A DNA stretch of 64,000 bases from Myroides pelagicus (GTDB lineage Bacteria; Bacteroidota; Bacteroidia; Flavobacteriales; Flavobacteriaceae). Below are positions 18,680 to 27,372 of the stretch, piece after piece. The stretch covers positions 1-64,000 of the forward strand of contig NZ_WMJY01000010.1 of NCBI RefSeq assembly GCF_009711055.1, in the 5' to 3' direction. The notes below the pieces were generated by a model, which was given only the letters and a program-made list of their open reading frames with translations, did not search any database and had not been told where the DNA came from. Position 1 is the stretch's first letter, and each line of letters starts with the position of its first letter. The translations under genes and the position numbers were made by a program.

Positions 18680-20581
18680 ATGAAGAAAATATTTTTATTT
18701 GCCTTGAGTTTAGCTAGCTTTAGTGCTATGGCGCAAGAGGTAATGACTAAAGAATTACTTTGGAAACTAGGTAGAGTTACTCCTCTAGGAATTTCAAAAG
18801 ATGGTAAAAACCTGATCTATAAGGTTGGCTATGCTAATATGGAAGAGAATAACTTTGATTCCAAAACTTATCAAGTTCCTTTAGCAGGTGGTGAAGCGAT
18901 TGAAGTAGCTGATTATAAAGATTTATTACAGGATAAAAATGTATCGCCTGACGGTGAATTCATTTTAATGGACAAAGCTGTTAAGATGAATAGTGTTTTA
19001 GGCAGAGATTTATATCCTGAGATGACTAAATCTGACGCATATGTTTATGATGGTTTAGATTATAGACATTGGGATACTTACAACGATGGTAAGCATAATC
19101 ATGTATTGTATGCTCCTATGGGTAAAGATGATCAAGCAATTGACATTATGCCAAATGAACCATTTGATTCTCCTCAAAAACCTTTTGGTGGTGATGAGGA
19201 TTATATTTGGACGCCAGACGGAACAGGTATTGTTTATGTGTCAAAGAAGAAGTTTGGTACTGAATATGCATTAAGTACAAATACAGATCTGTATGAGTAT
19301 AATTTAGAGACTAAAGTAACAAAGAATTTGACTGAAGAGAACTTAGGGTATGATACAAACCCTACATATTCTCCTCAAGGGCATTTAACTTGGTTACAGA
19401 TGAAGCGCGATGGATATGAGGCAGATAAGAATGATTTAATCGTTCGCTTTATGGGGGTGGACCAAAATCTTACAGCTAATTGGGACGGTACTGTAGCTAG
19501 CTACAAATGGAGCAAAGATGGTGAGAGTATTTATTTTACAGCTGCTGTTAGTGGTACTGTACAATTATTTGAAGTAAACTTCCCTGGTAGAAAGCGTATT
19601 GCACCAGTTGTGAGACAATTGACAGATGGTATGTTTGATGTGACAGGTATCGTTGGTATAGAAGACGATAAAGCTATTGTTACACGTACAGATTTTAACC
19701 ACGCTACGGAAGTGTTTTCATACGATTTTAAAAAGAAAAAATGGAATCAGATTACAAAAGTTAATGATGAAATCTATTCTAAAATTGCACTAAGCAAAAG
19801 CGAAAAACGTATTGTGAAAACGGTTGATGGAAAAGACATGGTAACGTGGGTTATTTATCCGCCAAACTTTGATCCGAACAAGAAGTATCCTACATTATTA
19901 TATGCTCAAGGTGGACCTCAATCTGCTTTATCTCAGTTTTACTCTTTCCGTTGGAACTTCCAATTGATGGCTGCGGAGGGATATATTATTGTCGCTCCAA
20001 ATCGCAGAGGTATGCCTGGTCATGGTGTTGAGTGGAATGAAGCGATTAGTAAAGATTGGGCTGGTAAACCAATGCAGGATTATTTAGCTGCAATTGATGA
20101 TGTTGCTAAAGAAAAATATGTAGATAAAGATAGATTAGGTGCTGTTGGTGCTAGTTATGGAGGATATTCTGTTTTCTATTTGGCTGGTATTCACGAAAAG
20201 CGTTTCAAGTCTTTTATTGCTCATTGTGGTGTATTCGATTTAGTGAGTATGTATGGAACGACAGAGGAGGTTTTCTTCCCGAACTTTGATACAGGTGGTG
20301 CTTATTGGGATAAAGATAATAAAGACGCTCAAAATGCGTATACTAACTTTAATCCAATTAACAATGTTGATAAATGGGATACTCCTATTCTTGTTATCCA
20401 TGGAGGTAAGGACTACCGTGTGCCAATTGGACAAGGTCAAGCTGCTTTCCAGGCTGCTCAATTAAGAGGTATTAAGAGTAGATTTTTATTCTTACCGGAT
20501 GAAAATCACTGGGTTGTTCAACCACAAAATGCTCAAGTATGGCAAGGTGAATTTTTCCGTTGGTTAAAAGAAACGCTTTAA
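18680..20581 (+). CDS. S9-family prolyl oligopeptidase-like peptidase, secreted
   Basis: The protein (633 residues) has a signal peptide (about 1-18, SAMAQE), an N-terminal beta-propeller of WD40-like strands (about 30-370) and a C-terminal alpha/beta hydrolase (about 390-633). The nucleophile lies in GASYGGYS (G-x-S-x-G-G), the catalytic Asp in the GGKDYRVP strand and the His in DENHWV. This is the acylaminoacyl-peptidase/dipeptidyl-peptidase class, acting in the periplasm on short peptides. A secreted C1 peptidase gene follows, which fits a peptide-feeding lifestyle. It ends in its own terminator. Confidence 0.92.
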   Translation: MKKIFLFALSLASFSAMAQEVMTKELLWKLGRVTPLGISKDGKNLIYKVGYANMEENNFDSKTYQVPLAGGEAIEVADYKDLLQDKNVSPDGEFILMDKAVKMNSVLGRDLYPEMTKSDAYVYDGLDYRHWDTYNDGKHNHVLYAPMGKDDQAIDIMPNEPFDSPQKPFGGDEDYIWTPDGTGIVYVSKKKFGTEYALSTNTDLYEYNLETKVTKNLTEENLGYDTNPTYSPQGHLTWLQMKRDGYEADKNDLIVRFMGVDQNLTANWDGTVASYKWSKDGESIYFTAAVSGTVQLFEVNFPGRKRIAPVVRQLTDGMFDVTGIVGIEDDKAIVTRTDFNHATEVFSYDFKKKKWNQITKVNDEIYSKIALSKSEKRIVKTVDGKDMVTWVIYPPNFDPNKKYPTLLYAQGGPQSALSQFYSFRWNFQLMAAEGYIIVAPNRRGMPGHGVEWNEAISKDWAGKPMQDYLAAIDDVAKEKYVDKDRLGAVGASYGGYSVFYLAGIHEKRFKSFIAHCGVFDLVSMYGTTEEVFFPNFDTGGAYWDKDNKDAQNAYTNFNPINNVDKWDTPILVIHGGKDYRVPIGQGQAAFQAAQLRGIKSRFLFLPDENHWVVQPQNAQVWQGEFFRWLKETL

Positions 20582-20605
20582 TTGAAGTATTTATTTAGAT
20601 ATAGT

Positions 20606-20636
20606 GAGGCTATCCATATTGGGTAGCCTCTTTTTT
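20606..20636 (+). terminator. Terminator of the S9 peptidase gene
   Basis: GAGGCTATCC and GGGTAGCCTC form a stem with one wobble pair, followed by T6. Confidence 0.8.
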
Positions 20637-20704
20637 ATAAACTTGAGTTAGATTTGGTATAGATATATAGCTTTTTTTATCTTTACGGCTCTAACACCTA
20701 AACT

Positions 20705-21904
20705 ATGTATATAAATCAAATTAAAGTATGGGCTTTAGCCGCTGTTCTATCAGCTGGTTTTTCAGTGCAGTCTTTTGCACAAGATAATCTTGTAAACGCA
20801 TTAAAGTATAATGCGAGTGAAAAGAGTAAAGAGCTTTTTCAGTTTACTCCAGTGATTGATATTGAGAATACGTCGATTAAAAATCAAGGGTCGTCAGGAA
20901 CTTGTTGGAGTTATTCAGCAAATTCGTTTTTAGAGTCTGAGATGATGCGTATGGGAAAACGACCAGTCGAAATTTCTCAAATTTTCTCAGCGCGTAATGC
21001 TTATGTGGAAAAAGGAAAAATGTATGTGCGTATGCATGGTGCTGTTACTTTAGGTGACGGTGGTGCATTTCACGACGTGATTAATATGTATCGCAAATAT
21101 GGTGCTGTTCCTCAGTCGATTTATGATGGACTGAACTATGGTACTACTAAGAATAAGTTCGCTGAAATGGCTGCTATTCAGAAAGGAATATTAGATGCTG
21201 TTGTTTCTAATCCGAATAAAAAATTGACTCCGAATTGGGAGAAGGCATATACCGCTGCTATTGATGCTTATTTAGGAGAAGTTCCTGAGAAATTTACTTG
21301 GGAGGGTAAAGAATATACGCCGATGACTTTTGCTAAAGAGGTAGTAGGAATTAATGCAGATGATTATATTGAAATTGGTTCTGATGTGAATTATCCTTGG
21401 TATGAGAAATTTGTACTTTTAGTACCGGATAACTGGGCGTTTGACCAAGTGTATAACGTGAAAATGAATGAACTTACTGATATAGTTGATCATGCAGTAA
21501 ATAACGGTTTTACTGTAGCGTGGGCTGGTGATGTAAGTGAAAAGTATTTTAGCTGGAAAAACGGTGTAGCTTTCGTACCTGAAAAGGATTGGGAAGATAT
21601 GACAGATGAGGAGAAAGATGAGATGTTTAATGGACCTAAACCTGAGCGTAAAGTAACTCAAGAGATGCGTCAAGTTGCTTTTGACAATTATACAACTACA
21701 GATGACCACGGAATGCATATCGTAGGTATTGCTAAAGATCAAAATGGTCGTGAGTATTATATCATCAAAAACTCTTGGGGTGTGACAAATGACTACAAGG
21801 GCTATATGTATATGTCTAAAGAGTTTGTGAAGTATAAGACTACTGATATTATGATTCACAAAGACGGTCTTTCTAAAGACATGAAAAAGAAATTAAAACT
21901 TTAA
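20705..21904 (+). CDS. C1-family (bleomycin hydrolase-like) cysteine peptidase, secreted
   Basis: The 399-residue protein has a signal peptide (about 1-25, VQSFAQD) and the papain-fold triad: C67 in NQGSSGTCWSYS with the oxyanion Gln at 61, His in DHGMHIVGIA, and Asn in IIKNSWG. The long insert between Cys and His and the overall layout match bleomycin hydrolase/aminopeptidase C. Unlike the cytosolic enzymes, this one is exported. It probably trims peptides in the periplasm together with the S9 peptidase. TATCTTTA about 25 bases before the start resembles a -7 element. The mscS-like gene follows after 22 bases. Confidence 0.9.
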   Translation: MYINQIKVWALAAVLSAGFSVQSFAQDNLVNALKYNASEKSKELFQFTPVIDIENTSIKNQGSSGTCWSYSANSFLESEMMRMGKRPVEISQIFSARNAYVEKGKMYVRMHGAVTLGDGGAFHDVINMYRKYGAVPQSIYDGLNYGTTKNKFAEMAAIQKGILDAVVSNPNKKLTPNWEKAYTAAIDAYLGEVPEKFTWEGKEYTPMTFAKEVVGINADDYIEIGSDVNYPWYEKFVLLVPDNWAFDQVYNVKMNELTDIVDHAVNNGFTVAWAGDVSEKYFSWKNGVAFVPEKDWEDMTDEEKDEMFNGPKPERKVTQEMRQVAFDNYTTTDDHGMHIVGIAKDQNGREYYIIKNSWGVTNDYKGYMYMSKEFVKYKTTDIMIHKDGLSKDMKKKLKL

Positions 21905-21926
21905 ACTCAAATAAATTAAAATTGTT

Positions 21927-22754
21927 ATGGAAAAAATCTCCCTAGGGGCAGAAGCATTTATGGAAACAGCTCTTAAAGCGTTCCCTCAAGTAGCCGTCGG
22001 TTTACTAATTCTTATTGTTGGAACGTATGTTATTAAGTTAATATTGAATACGTTGCGAAATCGATTTGAGAAGAAAAATCTTGAGAAGTCATTAAGTGGA
22101 TTTTTGTTAAGTATGATTAAAGCAATATTGTATATACTGCTTTTGATTACAGTTGCCACTAAGATGGGAATTGAGATGACTGTATTTACTGCAATGTTTG
22201 CCTCTGCTGGTTTAGCGATTGGTCTAGCATTACAGGGAAGTTTATCTAACTTTGCTGGAGGTGTACTAATCTTGTTATTCAAACCTTTCAAAGTAGGTGA
22301 TTATATATCTAATACAGGTAATACAGAAGGTACAGTGGAGCGTATTGATTTGTTATACACAACATTGACAACAGCTGCTGGATTAAAAGTGTTTAGCCCA
22401 AATGGACCATTAGCGAACTCTGTTATTACGAATTATAGTGAAATCAAATCGAGAAGATATGACTTTGTGGTTGGTATTTCTTATAATGCTAATATCAAAG
22501 AGGCTAAAGAGGTATTGTTGAAAGCTTTGAATGCTCATCCAGCTATTTTAGATACTCCTGCACCGAATATTTTCGTGAATAGTCTTGCAGATAGTTCAGT
22601 GAATTTGAATGTGCGTGTTTGGATCGGAAATGATGATTTCTGGAATGTAGTCTTTGAAGTTCAACAATTAGTGAAAGAAGCTCTTGATGAGGCGAACATT
22701 GAAATTCCTTTCCCTCAAAGAGATATTCACATCGTGTCTGACAATACCAAATAA
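21927..22754 (+). CDS. Small-conductance mechanosensitive channel (MscS)
   Basis: This 275-residue protein has three membrane helices (about 16-35, 60-80 and 85-110). The pore helix TM3 contains the alternating Gly/Ala pattern (FASAGLAIGLALQGSLSNFAGG). A beta domain (FKVGDYI) and a C-terminal alpha/beta domain follow. It is the minimal E. coli-type MscS that releases solutes on osmotic downshock. It may be co-transcribed with the peptidase gene 22 bases upstream and ends at a strong hairpin. Confidence 0.94.
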   Translation: MEKISLGAEAFMETALKAFPQVAVGLLILIVGTYVIKLILNTLRNRFEKKNLEKSLSGFLLSMIKAILYILLLITVATKMGIEMTVFTAMFASAGLAIGLALQGSLSNFAGGVLILLFKPFKVGDYISNTGNTEGTVERIDLLYTTLTTAAGLKVFSPNGPLANSVITNYSEIKSRRYDFVVGISYNANIKEAKEVLLKALNAHPAILDTPAPNIFVNSLADSSVNLNVRVWIGNDDFWNVVFEVQQLVKEALDEANIEIPFPQRDIHIVSDNTK

Positions 22755-22779
22755 GAATTATTTTTTATTTCATATTCAA

Positions 22780-22809
22780 ACGACCTATAGCGATATAGGT
22801 CGTTTTTTT
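22780..22809 (+). terminator. Terminator of the mscS gene
   Basis: ACGACCTATA and TATAGGTCGT form a perfect 10-bp stem around GCGA, followed by T7. Confidence 0.9.
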
Positions 22810-22901
22810 ATGACATTTAGTTTTATTTTGCTATAATTAATAGCATTTATTAGTAGCTGTTTTGCTATTATATAGTGTATTTTTGTTTAAAAGATTAAGA
22901 A

Positions 22902-23486
22902 ATGAAGCAAACAATATGTATTTATTTATTTGAGGGATTTTCGGATTGGGAAATCTCTTTTCTGACTCCTGAATTGAAAAAATTAGACCAATGGAAGGTG
23001 GAGTTTGTTACCGATGATGGAAAGGAAGTAACTTCAATGGGAGGGTTAAGAGTAATTCCAACCAAGCCAATTCATGCTATTGATTTTAGTAATGTGGTTT
23101 TGTTGATAGTACCTGGAGGAAAACTATGGGAAAGTGAATTAGCAAAACAGACCCAATTGTTTACTATAATTGATGGACTCAAAGGAGATCAATGTATGAT
23201 TGCAGGAATATGTGGTGCTACGGTATTATTAGCACAGAAAGGCTTGCTAAATGATAATATGCATACAAGTAATGATTTGAATTATTTGCAAGCAATGGTG
23301 TCTGAATATAGAGGAGCTGATCTTTATTTAAACCAAAATGCAGTGGTTGATCACAATATTATTACGGCTAATGGTATTTCACCAATAGAGTTTACTAGAG
23401 AGATCTTACTCGTATTAAATGTGAATAAAGAATATGTAGAACAATGGTTTCAATTGTTCAAATACGGTATATGGAAGGGAGAGTAA
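22902..23486 (+). CDS. DJ-1/PfpI-family protein
   Basis: The 194-residue protein has the DJ-1/PfpI fold with the nucleophile elbow AGICGATVLLA (C104) and the conserved Glu17 in the N-terminal strand-turn (GFSDWEISF). Members act as glyoxalases, deglycases, chaperones or peptidases. The absence of a DNA-binding domain rules out the AraC-type regulators that carry this domain. It stands alone between two non-coding stretches, so no partner suggests a function. Confidence 0.85.
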   Translation: MKQTICIYLFEGFSDWEISFLTPELKKLDQWKVEFVTDDGKEVTSMGGLRVIPTKPIHAIDFSNVVLLIVPGGKLWESELAKQTQLFTIIDGLKGDQCMIAGICGATVLLAQKGLLNDNMHTSNDLNYLQAMVSEYRGADLYLNQNAVVDHNIITANGISPIEFTREILLVLNVNKEYVEQWFQLFKYGIWKGE

Positions 23487-23808
23487 AAGGGATTGAATTG
23501 AAATAGAAAATTGCACTGTTTGTTAGTGATGCGATAAAGACTTTGTTCTTGTCGTTGTAAAATAGTATAAACTGAAAGGAAGAAGTAGTATTTTGTTTAT
23601 GGAGTACTGCTTCTTTTTTTATTTGCAATGATAGCAATTTGGTCGGCAGTTAGTCGGGTAGTGGTCGGGATATTTTTGCCTAAAATATCCCGATCATGTC
23701 CCGACCACCTCCCGATCATATCCCGACCATTCGGAAAAAGACTTGTCTCTGTTTTCTCAACTGATTAAACATAGTTAGCCGAATTTTGTTTGGTAGGGTG
23801 GTTATTTT
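23487..23808. other. Non-coding region holding a palindromic TCGGGA iteron block
   Basis: The 322 bases separate convergent genes. Apart from the block at 23641-23735 there is no supported reading frame, and no clear terminator for either gene was seen. The palindromic block itself may serve that role. Confidence 0.5.
23641..23735. repeat. Palindromic array of TCGGGA-type iterons
   Basis: The left half carries GTCGG/TCGGG motifs at 23642, 23653 and 23664. The right half carries the inverted form as two near-identical 20-21-base direct repeats (23688-23708 and 23710-23730, core TCCCGATCATRTCCCGACCA). TCGGGATATTTT (23665-23676) pairs perfectly with AAAATATCCCGA (23682-23693). GTGGTCGGGA (23661-23670) can pair instead with 23699-23708. 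GC content is well above the surroundings. Confidence 0.8.
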
Positions 23809-24801
23809 TTACTCAATAGTATAGTCTTTATATTCCTCAGCGATAAGGTCGAAAAGGTTAAGTAACTCATTCACATCGTCAGTTGTTACTAATTTTAAAC
23901 GATGAGGTTTGAAACCGTGGATTCCCTTAAAATAGTTTGTGTAGTGTCTTCTCATTTCTACAATTCCTAAACGTTCCCCTTTCCACTCCATAGACCAAAT
24001 CAAATGGTTTTTTGCAGCTTCCAGTCGATCTTTCATCGTAGGAGGGGCTAGTGTATTTCCTGTCTCGAAAAAGTGTTTTATTTCGTCGAAAATCCAAGGG
24101 TAACCGATAGCAGCACGGCCAATCATCATACCGTCTAATCCAAATTTTTCTTTGTACTCCAAAGCTTTTTGAGGACTATCTATATCTCCGTTTCCAAAGA
24201 TTGGAATCTTGATGCGTTGGTTATTTTTGATTCGTTCAATATGTGTCCAGTCAGAATGTCCTTTATACATCTGAGCACGTGTACGGGCGTGAATCGTCAA
24301 GGCTTGTATTCCTACATCTTGTAAGCGTTCAGCTACTTCGTCAATATTAATGGATTCATCGTCCCATCCTAATCTTGTTTTGACTGTCACAGGGAGATGA
24401 GTACTATCAACAACTGCTTTAGTCAAGCGAATCATTAAATCAATATCTTTTAAGACTCCAGCTCCAGCCCCACGCGAAACTACTTTTTTTACAGGACAAC
24501 CAAAATTAATGTCCACTAGGTCTGGCTGTACAGTTTCTACAATTCTTGCTGATTCAGCCATTGCTTCTTCGTCTCCACCAAATATTTGAATTCCTACTGG
24601 TCTTTCATAGTCAAATATATCTAGTTTCATTTTGCTTTTCATAGCATCTCGAATCAATCCTTCTGAAGAAATAAATTCAGAGTACATCAAATCAGCTCCG
24701 TGCGCTTTGCATAAACGTCGGAAAGGAGGATCACTAACATCTTCCATTGGTGCCAAAAGTAATGGGTGATCAGGGAGTTCTATATTGCCTATTTTTACCA
24801 T
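23809..24801 (-). CDS. dusB: tRNA-dihydrouridine synthase
   Basis: The protein (330 residues) is an FMN-dependent TIM-barrel enzyme that reduces uridines in the tRNA D-loop. Visible are the LLAPMEDVSDPPFR opening, the active-site cysteine C102 in INFGCPVKKVVSRGAG, the TVKTRLGWD strand and the GNGDI and GRAAIGYPWIF flavin phosphate loops. It most resembles DusB. A C-terminal helical tRNA-binding domain is present (about 245-330). Promoter element CAAAAATA (minus TATTTTTG) lies at 24825-24832. Confidence 0.93.
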   Translation of the reverse strand: MVKIGNIELPDHPLLLAPMEDVSDPPFRRLCKAHGADLMYSEFISSEGLIRDAMKSKMKLDIFDYERPVGIQIFGGDEEAMAESARIVETVQPDLVDINFGCPVKKVVSRGAGAGVLKDIDLMIRLTKAVVDSTHLPVTVKTRLGWDDESINIDEVAERLQDVGIQALTIHARTRAQMYKGHSDWTHIERIKNNQRIKIPIFGNGDIDSPQKALEYKEKFGLDGMMIGRAAIGYPWIFDEIKHFFETGNTLAPPTMKDRLEAAKNHLIWSMEWKGERLGIVEMRRHYTNYFKGIHGFKPHRLKLVTTDDVNELLNLFDLIAEEYKDYTIE

Positions 24802-24824
24802 AGTTGTTATTCGGAAATTTGACG

Positions 24825-24832
24825 CAAAAATA
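24825..24832 (-). promoter_or_regulatory. -7 promoter element of dusB
   Basis: Read on the minus strand this is TATTTTTG followed by C, an exact TAnnTTTG match 24 bases before the start codon. Confidence 0.5.
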
Positions 24833-24960
24833 CAATATTTTTGTTTTCTTATCGTATTCTATTCCTTTTTGCCTTTTAGCTTATTCTGTAGTTAGAGCTA
24901 ACACTAAAGTCAGTCGTATTTTTTGTACCTTTAAACCTCACTTTATATTCTGCATATACT

Positions 24961-27327
24961 ATGAAATTGATAGCTTATGAAAAGACTCCATTTCAAGTTC
25001 ATTTTTCATTTCATCGCTTGATTAATGAAATTGAAATGTTTGTAAAAGACAACTCACATAGCGCTGCTAAGCGTGTTTATTATGAGGATTTGATGGAAAG
25101 GACACGTCAAGTACCTGAACTAAGTGTTTTTGTCAATGAAGCTATTATTGCAGAAAATCGTGATTTAATAAATGAATTATTTGAAGTCTTGTTTCCTAAA
25201 GGTCTTCAAGATAATGAGATTAAGGCTATCTCTATGCCCTTTCAAAGTTTGATGTTTAATCATACGCGACGTTTTCGTAAAATTATTGATGAGAGTGGTG
25301 GAAATTATGATATGGAGATTCGAAATTTTAGTGCTCATCAGTACTATATTTCGTGTTGTTGTATCATTATGAATAGTTATTTTGACTGCGATTTTGATAC
25401 ATCATATCCTTTGTTTGTGGATCTTCTGGATAGCAAAGGTATTATTCATCATTATCGAGTATTATATAATGCAGATTTTGTGGAAGTATTTCCTACAGAA
25501 AATGCTTTGATGCTTACTCGTGAAGATATTGAATTGTTACAAGATAACTATGATGATCTGGATTTGTGGATTAAATACTTTCCACAGGAAAGTTGGATAT
25601 TACGAGGATTTGGTATTGTCAGTTTGGTAGATGTCACTGTAGAAAATGCGCTGTCATTGTTGAAAGAGAATTTCTTGAAGACAGAATTGCAACGCGAACC
25701 TATAGGTAGTACATTAGATCAATTGTTTAGTTCTATATTTAAAGTTCCAAATCTTAAAGTTGGTTTTACTCCCTTGGAATTTGATAGATTAATTCAAATC
25801 GAGACGCGTGATATAATGGCACTTAATAGCTATTTAATTGATGATGATTCTCGTGAAATGGTGATGTCTGCTCAGGCTTATGAAAAAGTTGTTAGGCAAG
25901 AGGAATACTATGCTATATCAGATGTGGATAAAGAGTGTTTGTTGCCAGAAGAAGCTCGTATGTGTAAACATTTACAACGACGAGGGATAAAGAGTTGCTT
26001 GTTTAGCCCTTTGGTTATTTCTAGTGGTATTGAGGGGATATTGGAAATTGTCTCTGATGATACTCGAGCTATACACAGTGTTAATTCGCGAAAGCTCAAT
26101 GCGCTTTTGCCAATCATTTCTGAAACGTTTGAACGAGTAAAGACAGATCTACTCAATCATGTAGAGGCAATCATACAGCGCGAGTTTACGACCATTCACC
26201 CCAGTGTGTATTGGAAGTTTCTAGAAGAAGCCAAACGTAATTATGTGGAAAGTGTGATAGAAAAAGACTATTATATCAATCCAATCTCTTTCCCTGATGT
26301 TTTTCCACTATATGGAGAAATTGATATAAAGGGGTCTAGCCAATTGCGCAATGTGGCGATTATTAAAGATTTAGTGGAGCAATTAGAATTGCTAATGAAG
26401 ATATTAGCTAGTGCGAAATTGGGACTAGGAACTTTGATTCTCGAAAAGCATAGCTTTCGTTTAACGGCTTATTTAAGAGAACTACAGACGAGTTTTTATT
26501 CTGGATTGGAGCGAAAAATAGAGCATTATATAAAAGAAGAGATTCATCCGTTTCTCAAAAAAGAAGAAGAACTGTTTACTGTAGATTTACTGAAACAATA
26601 TTTAAGTCATATCGATGTGCAATTTGACATTTATTATAAATATCGGAAGATTTTTGATGTACAAGTAGGGCGTATGAATAAGTGTTTTTCCGATGTTTTA
26701 GATATGCGTCAAAAGGTAGTACAGCAGGTTTTTCCTCATTATTATGAGCGTTTTAAGACAGATGGAGTAGAACATAATATCTATATTGGGGAGTCTATTT
26801 GTCCGCAGTATAGTTTTGATCCAACGTATTTGCAAAATCTTCGATTGTGGCAGTTACAAGTGATGAGTGAGTTAATGTGTACGCATTACCGCAATAATGT
26901 TCAAGAGGCAATACCAATGGATGTAACGGTATTAGTGTTTGTATATGATACATCTTTGGGAATTCAGTTTCGCATGGATGAAAAAAGGTTTGATATTGAT
27001 GGATCATATAACACTCGTTATGAAATCATCAAGAAGCGTTTGGACAAGGCACATGTAAAAGATACTGATGAACGCATTGTACAGCCAAAGAAAATCACTA
27101 TCGTATTTGTGTCTACAAATGATTTAGAAGAGTATAAGACCTATCTTTGTTTCGGGCAAAAGCAAGGTTTGTTTACTGCAGAAATAGATCAATTCGAAGT
27201 AGAAGACCTACAGGGAGTTTCTGGGCTAACAGCGCTCAGAATAGGGGTGAATTTAGAGTTTAATATTGATTCGTTTGATTACGATAATTTAATGCACAAT
27301 TTTTTACGCGATCATTATTTAGAGTAA
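24961..27327 (+). CDS. Large GAF-domain protein, function unknown
   Basis: The 788-residue protein is soluble, with no signal peptide or membrane segment. A GAF-like sensor fold is visible around residues 270-400, for example in HLQRRGIKSCLFSPLVISSGIEGILEIVSDD, which follows the strand-helix pattern of GAF domains. The rest is long helical sequence without a kinase, cyclase or DNA-binding motif. It has the look of proteins annotated only as GAF domain-containing in Flavobacteriia. It stands alone: dusB diverges upstream and the HD-PycTM gene converges downstream. TACCTTTA at 24926-24933 may be its -7 element. No enzymatic role can be assigned. Confidence 0.7.
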   Translation: MKLIAYEKTPFQVHFSFHRLINEIEMFVKDNSHSAAKRVYYEDLMERTRQVPELSVFVNEAIIAENRDLINELFEVLFPKGLQDNEIKAISMPFQSLMFNHTRRFRKIIDESGGNYDMEIRNFSAHQYYISCCCIIMNSYFDCDFDTSYPLFVDLLDSKGIIHHYRVLYNADFVEVFPTENALMLTREDIELLQDNYDDLDLWIKYFPQESWILRGFGIVSLVDVTVENALSLLKENFLKTELQREPIGSTLDQLFSSIFKVPNLKVGFTPLEFDRLIQIETRDIMALNSYLIDDDSREMVMSAQAYEKVVRQEEYYAISDVDKECLLPEEARMCKHLQRRGIKSCLFSPLVISSGIEGILEIVSDDTRAIHSVNSRKLNALLPIISETFERVKTDLLNHVEAIIQREFTTIHPSVYWKFLEEAKRNYVESVIEKDYYINPISFPDVFPLYGEIDIKGSSQLRNVAIIKDLVEQLELLMKILASAKLGLGTLILEKHSFRLTAYLRELQTSFYSGLERKIEHYIKEEIHPFLKKEEELFTVDLLKQYLSHIDVQFDIYYKYRKIFDVQVGRMNKCFSDVLDMRQKVVQQVFPHYYERFKTDGVEHNIYIGESICPQYSFDPTYLQNLRLWQLQVMSELMCTHYRNNVQEAIPMDVTVLVFVYDTSLGIQFRMDEKRFDIDGSYNTRYEIIKKRLDKAHVKDTDERIVQPKKITIVFVSTNDLEEYKTYLCFGQKQGLFTAEIDQFEVEDLQGVSGLTALRIGVNLEFNIDSFDYDNLMHNFLRDHYLE

Positions 27328-27372
27328 TCATTTGATAGCATAAGCATATATAGATTGCATTTAGAGCTGTAC

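Noticed and set aside
21419..21859. A 146-codon minus-strand frame inside the C1 peptidase gene
   Set aside because: It is a shadow with no recognisable domain, opposite a complete peptidase triad.
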